Position numbers and translations under genes: made by a program
Assembly (NCBI GenBank): GCA_016193385.1
Contig: JACPSF010000199.1
Location: 1 to 33,906 of the forward strand
DNA: 33,906 nucleotides
Reading direction: 5' to 3'
From: Deltaproteobacteria bacterium
Lineage (GTDB): Bacteria; Desulfobacterota_B; Binatia; UBA9968
Shown: positions 18,188 to 26,132 of the stretch, piece by piece
How positions within the stretch are numbered: the first letter of the stretch is position 1
How the letters are laid out: every line of letters starts with the position of its first letter
Notes under the pieces: model-generated
What the model saw: the letters and a program-made list of their open reading frames with translations, nothing else
Told to the model about the DNA's origin: nothing
Database searches by the model: none

Positions 18188-18396
18188 TCAGCTGGGCCTG
18201 AACGCAGGATCATTTTGGACCAAAAACATCATCGCCTTGAGGCTCTCAAACGCTTTCGCGTTCAGGCCCAGAATCTTCTCCATTATCGAATCCGTCAAAT
18301 CTTCGCGTTCCTGGATTTCCTCGGCAGAGGTCTCCCTCGCGCCGTGCGGGATATCTGCCGAAATGACGATGCCTTCATTCCAATCTGTGGAAGGCG
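18188..18396 (-). pseudogene. C-terminal remnant of an amidohydrolase-2 family gene
   Basis: On the minus strand an open frame reads DWNEGIVISADIPHGARETS, then AEEIQEREDLTDSIMEKILGLNAKAFESL, and stops at 18188. This resembles the end of amidohydrolase-2 (ACMSD-like) enzymes, where a D-x-P-H strand is followed by a helix and a 'kILgeNArrfy.l' terminus. No start codon or upstream catalytic domain exists, because the sequence runs straight into the end of moxR. It is therefore a fragment left by deletion or insertion next to moxR. The family assignment is from pattern recall. Confidence 0.55.
18192..18271. repeat. Perfect 14-bp inverted repeat
   Basis: CTGGGCCTGAACGC at 18192-18205 and its exact complement GCGTTCAGGCCCAG at 18258-18271 are separated by 52 bases, within the amidohydrolase remnant. 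There is no T-run next to it, so it is not a standard intrinsic terminator. It could be a recombination scar, a fold in the RNA downstream of pal, or coincidence in GC-rich coding remains. Confidence 0.6.
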
Positions 18397-18407
18397 CCCG
18401 CGCGACT

Positions 18408-19394
18408 TTAGCCTCTAGGGACCTTCTTTAGCAACGCGGCCAAGATCTGCTCGGCACCGACATTTTCCGCCTCGGCCTGGAAATTGAGAATCAGCCGGTG
18501 ACGCAGCGCAGGATAAACCACCACTTCCACATCCTCATAACTCACATGAACCCTCCCTGCAGCCAAGGCGTTCCCTTTGGCCCCCAGGATCATCGCCTGG
18601 GCCCCTCGTGGGCTCGCCCCGAAGCGCAGATATTCCCGCACTTCGGAAAGCACGGACTCTCCTCTCTGACCCGCCGGTTGGGTTGCATCAACCAGGCGCA
18701 CCACGTACTCCTCGATAGGCGGTGCAACGAGCACTTGCCGGAGCAGAAGTTTCATCTCCGCGACAAGCTCAGCCCCGTCCTCAGAAAAAACCGCCGCTGC
18801 TTCGTGAAACTTTTCGCCCGTCGTCCGCCGCAAGATTTCCAGGAGCTCCTCAGGAGCGGGAGAGGAGACCAGGAGCTTGAAAAAGAAACGGTCCAGCTGA
18901 GCCTCGGGGAGAGGATAAGTCCCCTCCAGCTCGACAGGGTTCTGGGTTGCCAGGACCATAAACGGAGACTCCAGAGGATATGTCTCGCCGAAAACCGTCA
19001 CTTGCCGCTCTTCCATCGCTTCCAATACGGCAGACTGGGTCTTCGGCGTGGCACGGTTGATCTCGTCGGCCAAAACTATTTGAGCAAAAATCGGTCCCTT
19101 GCGAAACTGGAATTCGCGGCGGCCATCGCTTTCGGTCAGCACCTGAGTCCCGATGATATCCGACGGCATCAGATCGGGCGTGAATTGAACTCGCTTGAAA
19201 GAAAGGCCCAGGGCGCGGCTCAGGGACTTGATGAGCAAGGTTTTTCCTAATCCCGGCACCCCCTCAAGGAGCACATGACCTCCAGAGAGAAAGGCAACGA
19301 GGACCTTGCGGATGATATCCTCGTGGCCGACGATGACCTTTTTCACCTCCTGCTCGACCCGGTACAATAGTTCACGAAATCTTTCCGGCTCCAC
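18408..19394 (-). CDS. MoxR-family AAA+ ATPase
   Basis: The 328-residue protein is a canonical MoxR/RavA-type AAA+ ATPase. It has Walker A GVPGLGKT (about residues 45-52), Walker B VLADEINRA near 108-114, the sensor-1 region MVLATQNPVELEGTYPLPEAQLDRF and a C-terminal lid. Members are chaperone-like ATPases that act on metal-centre or envelope complexes together with VWA-domain proteins. The start is GTG 19394, preceded by AAGGAAGG. It lies 12 bases after the preceding gene, so the two are co-transcribed. Its expected partners (DUF58 and the two VWA proteins) lie further on, beyond the pal interruption. Confidence 0.95.
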   Translation of the reverse strand: MEPERFRELLYRVEQEVKKVIVGHEDIIRKVLVAFLSGGHVLLEGVPGLGKTLLIKSLSRALGLSFKRVQFTPDLMPSDIIGTQVLTESDGRREFQFRKGPIFAQIVLADEINRATPKTQSAVLEAMEERQVTVFGETYPLESPFMVLATQNPVELEGTYPLPEAQLDRFFFKLLVSSPAPEELLEILRRTTGEKFHEAAAVFSEDGAELVAEMKLLLRQVLVAPPIEEYVVRLVDATQPAGQRGESVLSEVREYLRFGASPRGAQAMILGAKGNALAAGRVHVSYEDVEVVVYPALRHRLILNFQAEAENVGAEQILAALLKKVPRG

Positions 19395-19406
19395 GGCTTC
19401 CTTCCT

Positions 19407-20777
19407 TTAACGAATCAGCTCTCGGTATTCCACAGGCAAGGATTGTTTCTCAGGAGAAGCCTCGGGCGCATGCGGGCGGCGCAAAGGCACATTGCTGACG
19501 GGAACCTTGGGACGCAGCACACGCTTCGCCTCTGACCCGTCTTCACCGCCGGAGGCCTCGGCCTCCGCTTCAGGCAACTGGACCGTGACAAACCGCTCGT
19601 CCTTGATCGACCTGTCTCCCTGCTCTCCCGGCTTGAAGAATCGCTCCGGCGGAGCTCCACGTGGAATTTCTTCCTGCGTGCTCCTTCCCCCGCTCCGCCC
19701 TAGATCTCCCCGCCCCGCACCTTCGCTCTCTCTCCCGCTTCCCGGCTGCAACTGGGGCTTATCGGATTTAACCTGACCGCTCTCTCGCCGCGCCATCTCT
19801 GTCCCTTTCGTCTCAGCCCTTCCCCCCGTCAGCCGCTCGCTTACCCCAGCCGTTTGGCCCTCGCGATCACCGTCCCCCGTGCCGGAAGATTTCTCCTCCC
19901 TCCCCTCACCCTCCGCTGCCATGTCACTTTTCAATTCCCCTCCACTCGCGCCTTGACGCTGACCAGAACCACCGGCCAATTCCCGCAGGGCATTCACCGT
20001 CTGAGCCAGCAGCGCATCGCCGGCCCCCTGCTGCGATCCGGTCCTTAGGTGATCCTCCACCCGGCGCAGTAGCTCTTGAACCTGCGACTCCTTTTGTGCG
20101 TTGGCTGTCTCCTTCTCTTTTTTGATTTCGACCGCCACCGCGTTCAGGTCACGAGCGAGCTCCGAAAGAGCAGGCAGCCGAGCTAATTCTCGGGCTAAAA
20201 TCGCCAGCTCATTGGCAGTGCGTGCTTCTGAATTGAAAAAGAACCAGAGCTCCACGAGGATTTGAAACAAAATGAAAACGATTAAAGAGGCGATCGCGGA
20301 GCCCATAAAAGAGCGCTTGAGCCGGTAAGGAAAATCCCTCCGCCAATCTATCCGGTGAAGGAACCCGACGGCCTCTTCCTGCAAGCGGACCAGGAGAAAA
20401 GACCGGCAAGATGATCGATCCACGGTTGCCAAAGTGAGAAAACGATCTTGCGCTTGAGCTTTGATATCCATCAGGCGGGCGGCGAAACGAAGGGAAAAGG
20501 AGCGCGAACGGTGCCGCAAAACCCCCAGAGCCAAAGCGGTCCCAAGGACCGCCACGCCCGCGCCGATCACTGTCCCTCGGGCCAGGAAGGCCGACCAATA
20601 GAGGAAAGCCCCGAGGTAGACAAAGACTCCGAGCGGGGGGAGAAGCATCAGGAGAGAATCCCACAGCGCATGGCGCTTGAGGCGGCCGAGAAGACGCTGC
20701 AGGAGCTTTTCGGGTAAAGCCGCTCCCCGCTGAGCCGGTGAGCCCGTCGTCCTCTCTCGATCTGGATATCCAGCCAT
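19407..20777 (-). CDS. Membrane protein with a low-complexity charged tail, MoxR-operon associated
   Basis: This 456-residue protein is of no named family that I can identify with confidence. Two membrane helices lie at about residues 40-58 and 66-84 and a third near 155-175. A coiled-coil-prone segment follows (ELAILARELARLPALSELARDL to about 245). Next comes a long Gly/Ser/Glu/Arg-rich low-complexity region (about 265-375). The conserved-looking end is KDERFVTVQLPEAE and LPVEYRELIR. Together with the moxR neighbour, this resembles the large DUF4175-like membrane proteins found with MoxR/DUF58/BatA genes. ATG 20777 lies 27 bases after the mltG stop. Confidence 0.75.
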   Translation of the reverse strand: MAGYPDRERTTGSPAQRGAALPEKLLQRLLGRLKRHALWDSLLMLLPPLGVFVYLGAFLYWSAFLARGTVIGAGVAVLGTALALGVLRHRSRSFSLRFAARLMDIKAQAQDRFLTLATVDRSSCRSFLLVRLQEEAVGFLHRIDWRRDFPYRLKRSFMGSAIASLIVFILFQILVELWFFFNSEARTANELAILARELARLPALSELARDLNAVAVEIKKEKETANAQKESQVQELLRRVEDHLRTGSQQGAGDALLAQTVNALRELAGGSGQRQGASGGELKSDMAAEGEGREEKSSGTGDGDREGQTAGVSERLTGGRAETKGTEMARRESGQVKSDKPQLQPGSGRESEGAGRGDLGRSGGRSTQEEIPRGAPPERFFKPGEQGDRSIKDERFVTVQLPEAEAEASGGEDGSEAKRVLRPKVPVSNVPLRRPHAPEASPEKQSLPVEYRELIR

Positions 20778-20804
20778 TATGTCCCAAAACGAACCCGGCA
20801 GCGT

Positions 20805-21815
20805 TCAAGGCCGGGAGTGATTGTGACCCTTGGTCTGATATTTCTCAACTGCTCGGTTGTGCTCTTCCAGAGTTCCAGAGAAGAGATGTGATCCGTCGTT
20901 TCTGGAAACAAAGTAAAGGTACGGAACACGGGCCGGAAAGAGTGCGGCCCTGAGAGAGGCGAGGCCGGGATTGCAGATCGGAGCGGGAGGGAGACCCGCG
21001 ACGCGGTAGGTGTTGTAAGGACTGGGGCTCTGGAGATCCCGTCGCGTCAAGTGGCCGGAGTATCGCTTGAGCCCATAAATCACGGAAGGGTCGCTTTGCA
21101 GAGGGATTTTGAGCTTCAATCGATTATGAAAGACCGCTGAGATCAGCGGCCGTTCGGCCTCGTTCCCGGTTTCTTTCTCGATCAAAGAAGCCAGGGTGAC
21201 CGCCTGATGCAGGCTCAAGCCCATTTCCCTGCTTTTGTACTGCATCGACTGATTGAAATTGCCTCGGAACTGACCCGCCATGGCGAGCAGGATCTCCTGC
21301 GCCGTCGTATGAGGGGTGAAATGATAAGTATCCGGGAAGAGATAACCCTCGATGCCTTGGTCCTCGAGACCGAGGCGGGCGAGGACCAGCGGATCTCGGG
21401 CCTCAGCGAGGAATCGATCTTTACGCGTGATTGCCGCATCCTCCAGAAGCGTGGCGATCTCCATCACGGTTAGCCCCTCGGGGACAGTGATGCGCCGAAA
21501 GGCGCCCTTCCCCAGCAGCATCCGATCCAGCACTTCGCGGGGCGACTGGGGTAGCTCGAACAGGTATCGACCCCAGTGGATCTTCCTCTCCACCGACAAG
21601 AGGCGGGCCCAAACGATGAAAAGCCTCTCGTTGGGGATCACGCCCTTTTCCTTAAGCTCGTTCGCGATGGAAGCAACCGGTTCCCCTCGCTCGATCTTAA
21701 CCTCCACTGCCTCCCGTCGCCCGGGAAAGGGAAGCCAGAGAAACGAGAGAAAAAACCCAAACACCAGGAGAGAAGAGACGGCGAGAAAACAAGCGGTGAG
21801 GAGAGAATATTTCAC
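20805..21815 (-). CDS. mltG: Endolytic murein transglycosylase MltG
   Basis: MltG (YceG) is an inner-membrane lytic transglycosylase that ends glycan-strand growth. The product of about 336 residues has one N-terminal membrane helix, a LysM-like domain (VEVKIERGEPVASIANELKEKGVI) and the catalytic core. The core includes GYLFPDTYHF, LASLIEKETG (the first Glu corresponds to the catalytic E218 of the E. coli enzyme), ISAVFHNRL, LQSDPSVIYG and SPYNTYRVAGLPPAPICNPG. GTG 21815 has AAGG about 10 nt upstream; TTG 21824 is an alternative start. A 50-base gap separates it from the preceding gene. Confidence 0.93.
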   Translation of the reverse strand: MKYSLLTACFLAVSSLLVFGFFLSFLWLPFPGRREAVEVKIERGEPVASIANELKEKGVIPNERLFIVWARLLSVERKIHWGRYLFELPQSPREVLDRMLLGKGAFRRITVPEGLTVMEIATLLEDAAITRKDRFLAEARDPLVLARLGLEDQGIEGYLFPDTYHFTPHTTAQEILLAMAGQFRGNFNQSMQYKSREMGLSLHQAVTLASLIEKETGNEAERPLISAVFHNRLKLKIPLQSDPSVIYGLKRYSGHLTRRDLQSPSPYNTYRVAGLPPAPICNPGLASLRAALFPARVPYLYFVSRNDGSHLFSGTLEEHNRAVEKYQTKGHNHSRP

Positions 21816-21875
21816 GGTCGACAAGCCTTGGGCTTAAACGCCGGGATCGCTAGACTAACCCCCGGCTGGCTGGGG

Positions 21876-22451
21876 CTAGTTCTCGGTCAGGTTCACCTTC
21901 ATCCAGCCTTCGATCTGCTTCAGGAAGCCGGCAAAGGGATCCTCGCCCGGCTGGGGGGCAAAGTAGGCCTTGCGCATATAGTCAAGGGCGCCCGAATAGT
22001 ATTCAAACTTCTTGGAGAGTTCCTGAAAGAGAATGAAGCCGGTGCGGTAAAGAGAGAGATCCAGCTCGGAGACAGTCCAGTAGGACCGCCTCCCCTCTTG
22101 AAGATAGTAGTCGAGAAATCCCCGGTTCTCCACATAGGAGCGAAAGATGCCGCTCATAAAGAGCGTATAATCTCCCAGATATTTCCGCTGCGCCCTCTCC
22201 CTGAGCAAGCGGCCCTCCTCTGCTCCCTTGGGCTGGCTTTCCGTCAGAATCTCCACCACGCTGCCCGGCTTCCTTCCTGCGCGGGAGCGAATCCGATAGA
22301 GGTTATCGCTCCGGGCGAAATCAGTCAGCACGTCCGCCACGTACCCGGCCACGGTAGCATCGCAGATCCCCAACTGCCAGAAACTCTGACGGGTCAACTC
22401 GTGGAAGAAACTCTGCAAACGGTTTTGCGAAAGGTTCCGTTCCATCGCCAT
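21876..22451 (-). CDS. Conserved-looking hypothetical protein
   Basis: The 191-residue product is soluble-looking, rich in aromatic and charged residues and largely alpha-helical, with no signal peptide or membrane segment. Recognisable stretches are QSFWQLGICDATVAGYVADVL, a GRKPGSVVEIL segment, YLGDYTLFMSGIFRSYV and DFL/DYYLQEGRRSYW. I cannot assign a family. ATG 22451 has no strong ribosome binding site; the Met two codons later is an alternative. It sits between the translation-factor-like gene and mltG on the same strand with 50-60 base gaps, so it is likely in the same transcript. Confidence 0.75.
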   Translation of the reverse strand: MAMERNLSQNRLQSFFHELTRQSFWQLGICDATVAGYVADVLTDFARSDNLYRIRSRAGRKPGSVVEILTESQPKGAEEGRLLRERAQRKYLGDYTLFMSGIFRSYVENRGFLDYYLQEGRRSYWTVSELDLSLYRTGFILFQELSKKFEYYSGALDYMRKAYFAPQPGEDPFAGFLKQIEGWMKVNLTEN

Positions 22452-22507
22452 AAAAAATCATACCAAACTTGGAGGGGTTTTTAAAGATTGTTCGCTCAGG
22501 GTCCGCG

Positions 22508-22771
22508 TCAGACCCGAAAGACCCGATCGTGCTCACGCACCTTCTCTTTCACCTTGATACCGACGACTTTCCCCTTTTCTGCGCGGGTCACGTTTTGATG
22601 CTCGACCTGCATCGAGTCCACGGTTTGGGTGAAATCGGTGTGCGTGCCCTTGACGTGGATCGTGTCCCCGAGCTTCAGTTCCCCCTCGGTGAGCTCGATG
22701 ATCCCCACGCCCAGATGGGAAAAATAATGGGTGATGCGTCCGATCGGAATTTCCGTAGCTTGGGCAGCCAT
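22508..22771 (-). CDS. Translation elongation factor-like protein (EF-Tu domain II fold)
   Basis: The 87-residue protein is a single beta-barrel of the translation-factor domain-II type. IPIGRITHYFSHLGVGIIEL, GELKLGDTIHVKG, FTQTVDSMQVEHQNVTRAEKG and VGIKVKEKVREHDRVFRV follow the EF-Tu/IF2 domain-II pattern. There is no GTPase domain. Stand-alone proteins of this kind are annotated in archaea and deltaproteobacteria, with unknown function. ATG 22771 is preceded by GGAGGG at 6-nt spacing, and an upstream in-frame TTG is less likely. It is the first gene of the minus-strand run, with its own -10/-35 pair (22794-22823). Confidence 0.88.
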   Translation of the reverse strand: MAAQATEIPIGRITHYFSHLGVGIIELTEGELKLGDTIHVKGTHTDFTQTVDSMQVEHQNVTRAEKGKVVGIKVKEKVREHDRVFRV

Positions 22772-22793
22772 AGCCAACCCTCCTTCGCCCCAT

Positions 22794-22823
22794 ATTATAG
22801 GCTAAAAAATCTTTGCCCCACAA
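22794..22823 (-). promoter_or_regulatory. Sigma70-type promoter of the translation-factor-like gene
   Basis: On the minus strand a perfect -10 TATAAT (22799-22794) and a -35 TTGTGG (22823-22818) are separated by 18 bases. Together they lie about 25 bases upstream of the start codon. It is back to back with the plus-strand promoter at 22837-22865. Confidence 0.6.
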
Positions 22824-22836
22824 CACGTTTCTGTCC

Positions 22837-22865
22837 TTGGCCATTTCCCAACGCAGGGATATAAT
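22837..22865 (+). promoter_or_regulatory. Sigma70-type promoter of the LeuA-domain gene
   Basis: TTGGCC (22837-22842), a 17-base spacer and a perfect TATAAT (22860-22865) lie about 50 bases upstream of ATG 22918. This is one of the clearest promoters in the window. Confidence 0.65.
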
Positions 22866-22917
22866 GGGACGGCTTTTCGCCCTCACCGAATGGCCCGCAA
22901 TAGACTAGGAGGTGCCT

Positions 22918-23439
22918 ATGGAAAAAGCTCTCAAAGAGGTTTTCTTCCGCCTGGACGGGGCGTGGGCCTCATTCGAGCTCATGTCGATTCGCAAGCGCGA
23001 GGACTACTTGAAGCCTTTTCGCGTGCTCAGGTGCAAGATTGACGATCAGGTAGACTTCCAGGCCGCCGCGGAGAATAAAAACACCACCGAAGCTACCGTG
23101 TTGATCGAGATTTTCGGGGACGAAGAGCTGGTAGCGGCGAGTGGGCGCGGACCGGTCCATGCGGTGGACAACGCCATGCGAAAGGTTCTGGAGAAGCATT
23201 ATCCCCAGCTCTCCGAGGTGCGGCTTGAGGAGTTCGACGTGCGCTTGCTGCACCACGGCGAGACCGGCGCGGACGAGGAGGAGAAGGGGGTTGAGGCCCC
23301 GGTTCGAGTCTTGGCCATTTTTTCTGACGGGAACGAGCGATGGGGAACTGTTGGGGTAGCCGAGGACATCCTCCAGGCAAGCGTGGAGTGCATCATCGAC
23401 GGGTTAGAGTGGAAACTCAGGGGCGAGCACAAACACTAG
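22918..23439 (+). CDS. Stand-alone LeuA/CimA-type regulatory (dimer) domain protein
   Basis: The 173-residue product matches the C-terminal allosteric domain of 2-isopropylmalate and citramalate synthases. TEATVLIEIFGDEELVAASGRGPVHAVDNAMRKVLEKHYPQL, EFDVRLLHHG and VRVLAIFSDGNERWGTVGVAEDILQASVECIIDGLEWKL follow the family pattern. The catalytic TIM barrel is absent and the first about 45 residues are not synthase-like. In the parent enzymes this domain binds leucine or isoleucine, so an amino-acid-sensing role is possible but unproven. ATG 22918 is preceded by AGGAGG. A sigma70-type promoter lies upstream, divergent from the translation-factor-like gene. Confidence 0.88.
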   Translation: MEKALKEVFFRLDGAWASFELMSIRKREDYLKPFRVLRCKIDDQVDFQAAAENKNTTEATVLIEIFGDEELVAASGRGPVHAVDNAMRKVLEKHYPQLSEVRLEEFDVRLLHHGETGADEEEKGVEAPVRVLAIFSDGNERWGTVGVAEDILQASVECIIDGLEWKLRGEHKH

Positions 23440-23444
23440 GCCCC

Positions 23445-24293
23445 TTGGCACCGTTGGTTCCTAGACCCAGGATCACTAAACCCTCTCTTTTAGTAACCCT
23501 GATTTCCTTGCTCCTTTCGGGATGTCCGATGGAAGAGAGATTCATTTTCTTTCCCGAAGTGCGGATTGATCAGACCCCGCGCGATGTTGGGCTCGCTTTC
23601 GACGACGTCTATTTTACCACTAGCGATGGAATTCGCCTCAACGGCTGGTTTGTCCCTTCGCCAGGCGCGCGCCTGACCCTCCTCTGGTCCCACGGCAACG
23701 CCGGCAACATCAGCCACCGTGTGGAAAACATCAAGCTCTTGCACGAGAAGGTCAAGATCAACGTATTTATCTTCGACTACCGGGGCTATGGTCGGAGCGA
23801 GGGAAAAGTCTCCGAGGAGGGAACCTACAGAGACGCAACGGCAGCGCTTCGGTACCTGCGCTCCAGAAACGACATAGACCCTAAAAGAATAGTTTTTTTC
23901 GGCCGCTCCCTGGGCGCGGCTGTCGCGGCTGATCTGGCCGCACGCGAAGAGTGTTTGGCACTCATCCTCGAGACCCCTTTCGTCTCGATCCGCGAGATGG
24001 CCAAGGCGGCTTTCCCATTTTTACCCATCGGCCCGCTGCTCCGCACCCGCTATGACATCGTCGAGAAAATCGAAAAAGTCCACGTGCCGGTGCTCGTTTT
24101 ACACGGCGACAGTGACGAAGTGGTTCCCTACGAGCAAGGGAAACGAGTTTTCGAAGCGGCGCGTGAGCCTAAAGAGTTCTACACGATCCGCGGCGCGCAC
24201 CATAACGACACCTTCCTGGCGGGCGGGGAAAACTACTTTGCAGCCCTCCGGAGCTTCATCGAGCGGGTGACGGCACGCCCGCCTGCAAGCTAG
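23445..24293 (+). CDS. Alpha/beta hydrolase with lipoprotein-like N-terminus (ABHD13/BEM46-like)
   Basis: The product of about 282 residues opens with a hydrophobic segment ending in LLLSGC, a plausible lipobox (Cys27). An alpha/beta-hydrolase fold follows: the oxyanion strand LLWSHGNAGN (about residues 79-88), FDYRGYGRSEG, the nucleophile elbow GRSLGAA (Ser155), HGDSDEVVP with the acid (about Asp224) and GAHHNDTF with the catalytic His (about 252). The pattern is that of BEM46/ABHD13-type serine hydrolases; the substrate is unknown. The start is uncertain: TTG 23445 (6 bases after the preceding stop) or TTG 23454, because ATG is lacking before the signal. The frame stays open further upstream inside the LeuA-domain gene. 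Confidence 0.85.
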   Translation: MAPLVPRPRITKPSLLVTLISLLLSGCPMEERFIFFPEVRIDQTPRDVGLAFDDVYFTTSDGIRLNGWFVPSPGARLTLLWSHGNAGNISHRVENIKLLHEKVKINVFIFDYRGYGRSEGKVSEEGTYRDATAALRYLRSRNDIDPKRIVFFGRSLGAAVAADLAAREECLALILETPFVSIREMAKAAFPFLPIGPLLRTRYDIVEKIEKVHVPVLVLHGDSDEVVPYEQGKRVFEAAREPKEFYTIRGAHHNDTFLAGGENYFAALRSFIERVTARPPAS

Positions 24294-24511
24294 CCTCCCC
24301 TGGACAAAACCGCCTTCGTGCGCTAATGAGAGGCAAGACCAAAGAGTCTCTGCCGGTCAGAGCGTTCTTAGCGCCAGGATCTTCAAACGGCCAGCCCCCA
24401 TGCACCGTCGAAGGTCTTCGCTTTTGGCTGCGGAGAAAGACCGACCAAGAATCACAGCGAGGGCAAGGAAGCCGCAGCCCAAAAACATCGAAGCACTCAA
24501 GGAGGCCTCAG

Positions 24512-26131
24512 ATGGCAAAGACAGCAACGAAGGCGCGAAGCGCCGGGCGAGGATACGCGGATCTGCGCGAGCACGTGGAGGCGCTGGAGCAAGAGGGATT
24601 GTTGGTCCGCGTCAGCCGCGAGATTAACAAGGACACCGAGATGCATCCGCTGGTCCGCTGGCAGTACCGCGGAGGGCTGAAGGAAGAGGACTGGCGCGGT
24701 TTTCTCTTTGAGCGGGTCACCGATGCCAAGGGCAGGCGCTACGACATCCCGGTGGGTGTCGGCATCATGGCGGGCTCGAAATATATCTGCGCTGTCGGTC
24801 TCGGCTGTAAGCCCGAACAGATGTGGGACAAGTGGCAGCAGGCCTTCCGCAGCCCCATCACGCCGGTCCTGGTCTCTAACGGCTCGGTCCAGGAGATGAT
24901 CCAAAGAAAAGACGAGCTCAAACGCGCGGGGGGGCTGGATCAGTTTCCGGTCCCCATCTCCACGCCCGGTTTTGATGGCGCTCCCTTCATCACCGCCGGT
25001 CACTGGGTGACGAAGGATCCGGAGACAGGAATCCGCAACGTCGGCAATTATCGCGGCCACCTCAAGGCCCAGGACCGTGTCAGCATCTTTCCCGGTCCGG
25101 GACAGCATGTCTTGGCCCACTGGCAGAAGTGCCAGGCGCGTAAAATCCCGCTCGAGGCCGCGATTGTGGTGGGCCCCCCGCCGGTAGTTTCTTACGCCGC
25201 CGTCCAGAAGGTCCCTTACGGCGTGGATGAGCTGGCGATTGCGGGGGGTTTGGCGGGCGAGCCGATCCGGCTGGTCAAGTGCCAGACCGTGAATCTGGAG
25301 GTTCCCGCGGAGGCAGAAATCGTTATCGAGGGGATACTCTCCACGGAATACCTCGAGCCCGAAGGCCCGTTTGGCGAATCGCATGGCTATATGCATCCCC
25401 GCACGCTGAGCCCCTTCATGCAGGTGACTTGCATCACGCGCAAGAAGAAACCCATCTTGGTCTCTTGGACGAGCCAGGTAACCCCCAGTGAGTCGAGCAT
25501 CATCAAACGGGTGGGCTACGAGCCGCTCTTTCTGCGATTCCTGCAACAAGACTTGGGCATCAAGAGCGTGGTGCGAGTGGCGATGCATGAACCCCTGACC
25601 AACCTGCGCAAGGTGATCGTCGTCCAGATGAGGAAGCCGAGCGAGGCCGAAACCTGGCGCGCCCTGATGGGAGCTGCGAGCTTCCACCCTGGTGTGGGCA
25701 AGTTTCTCGTCGCGGTCGACGAGGATATCGACCCCTGGGACATGGATACGGTCATGTGGGCAATCAGCTATCGGGCGATGCCTCACCGAGACGTCCAAAT
25801 CCTTACCGGCAGAGAGCGCGGTCACGGCCCGCCGTTTGGGCGCGATGACCGCCCGGTAGAGACACGCCAGGCTGACGAGTCTGCCCTTCTCATCAACGCG
25901 ATTCTACGCGAGCCATTTCCGCCGGTTTCCCTACCCAAGCGCGACTACATGGAAAAGGCGCGAGAGATATGGGAGGAGCTGGGGTTGCCCCGGCTCTCGC
26001 CTAAACCTCCTTGGTACGGCTATTCGCTAGGCGATTGGGATACGGAATTGGAGGAGGAGGCCAAGCTGGCGGTGAAAGGGGAATACCTGCGCAATGGCGA
26101 AAAATTGAAAACCCGCCGCGTCAAACTCTGA
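24512..26131 (+). CDS. UbiD-family prenylated-FMN-dependent decarboxylase
   Basis: The 539-residue enzyme belongs to the UbiD family of reversible (de)carboxylases that use prenylated FMN. Family segments are YADLREHVEALEQEGLLVRV at the N-terminus, the cofactor region FITAGHWVTKDPETGIRNVGNYRG, PPPVVSYAAVQKVPYGVDELAIAGGL, EIVIEGILSTEYLEPEGPFGESHGY (with conserved acidic residues) and the C-terminal DVDEDIDPWD-like segment (VAVDEDIDPWDMDTVMWAI). The substrate cannot be read from sequence; aromatic or heteroaromatic acids are typical. No ubiX (flavin prenyltransferase) is in the window. ATG 24512 follows AAGGAGG; the open frame upstream from 24326 is not family-like. Confidence 0.93.
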   Translation: MAKTATKARSAGRGYADLREHVEALEQEGLLVRVSREINKDTEMHPLVRWQYRGGLKEEDWRGFLFERVTDAKGRRYDIPVGVGIMAGSKYICAVGLGCKPEQMWDKWQQAFRSPITPVLVSNGSVQEMIQRKDELKRAGGLDQFPVPISTPGFDGAPFITAGHWVTKDPETGIRNVGNYRGHLKAQDRVSIFPGPGQHVLAHWQKCQARKIPLEAAIVVGPPPVVSYAAVQKVPYGVDELAIAGGLAGEPIRLVKCQTVNLEVPAEAEIVIEGILSTEYLEPEGPFGESHGYMHPRTLSPFMQVTCITRKKKPILVSWTSQVTPSESSIIKRVGYEPLFLRFLQQDLGIKSVVRVAMHEPLTNLRKVIVVQMRKPSEAETWRALMGAASFHPGVGKFLVAVDEDIDPWDMDTVMWAISYRAMPHRDVQILTGRERGHGPPFGRDDRPVETRQADESALLINAILREPFPPVSLPKRDYMEKAREIWEELGLPRLSPKPPWYGYSLGDWDTELEEEAKLAVKGEYLRNGEKLKTRRVKL

Positions 26132-26132
26132 C

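Noticed and set aside
24497..25825. 442-codon open frame on the minus strand opposite the UbiD gene
   Set aside because: Rich in Arg, His and Asp in the manner of antisense frames of GC-rich genes, with no recognisable domain; the UbiD protein on the plus strand is clear.
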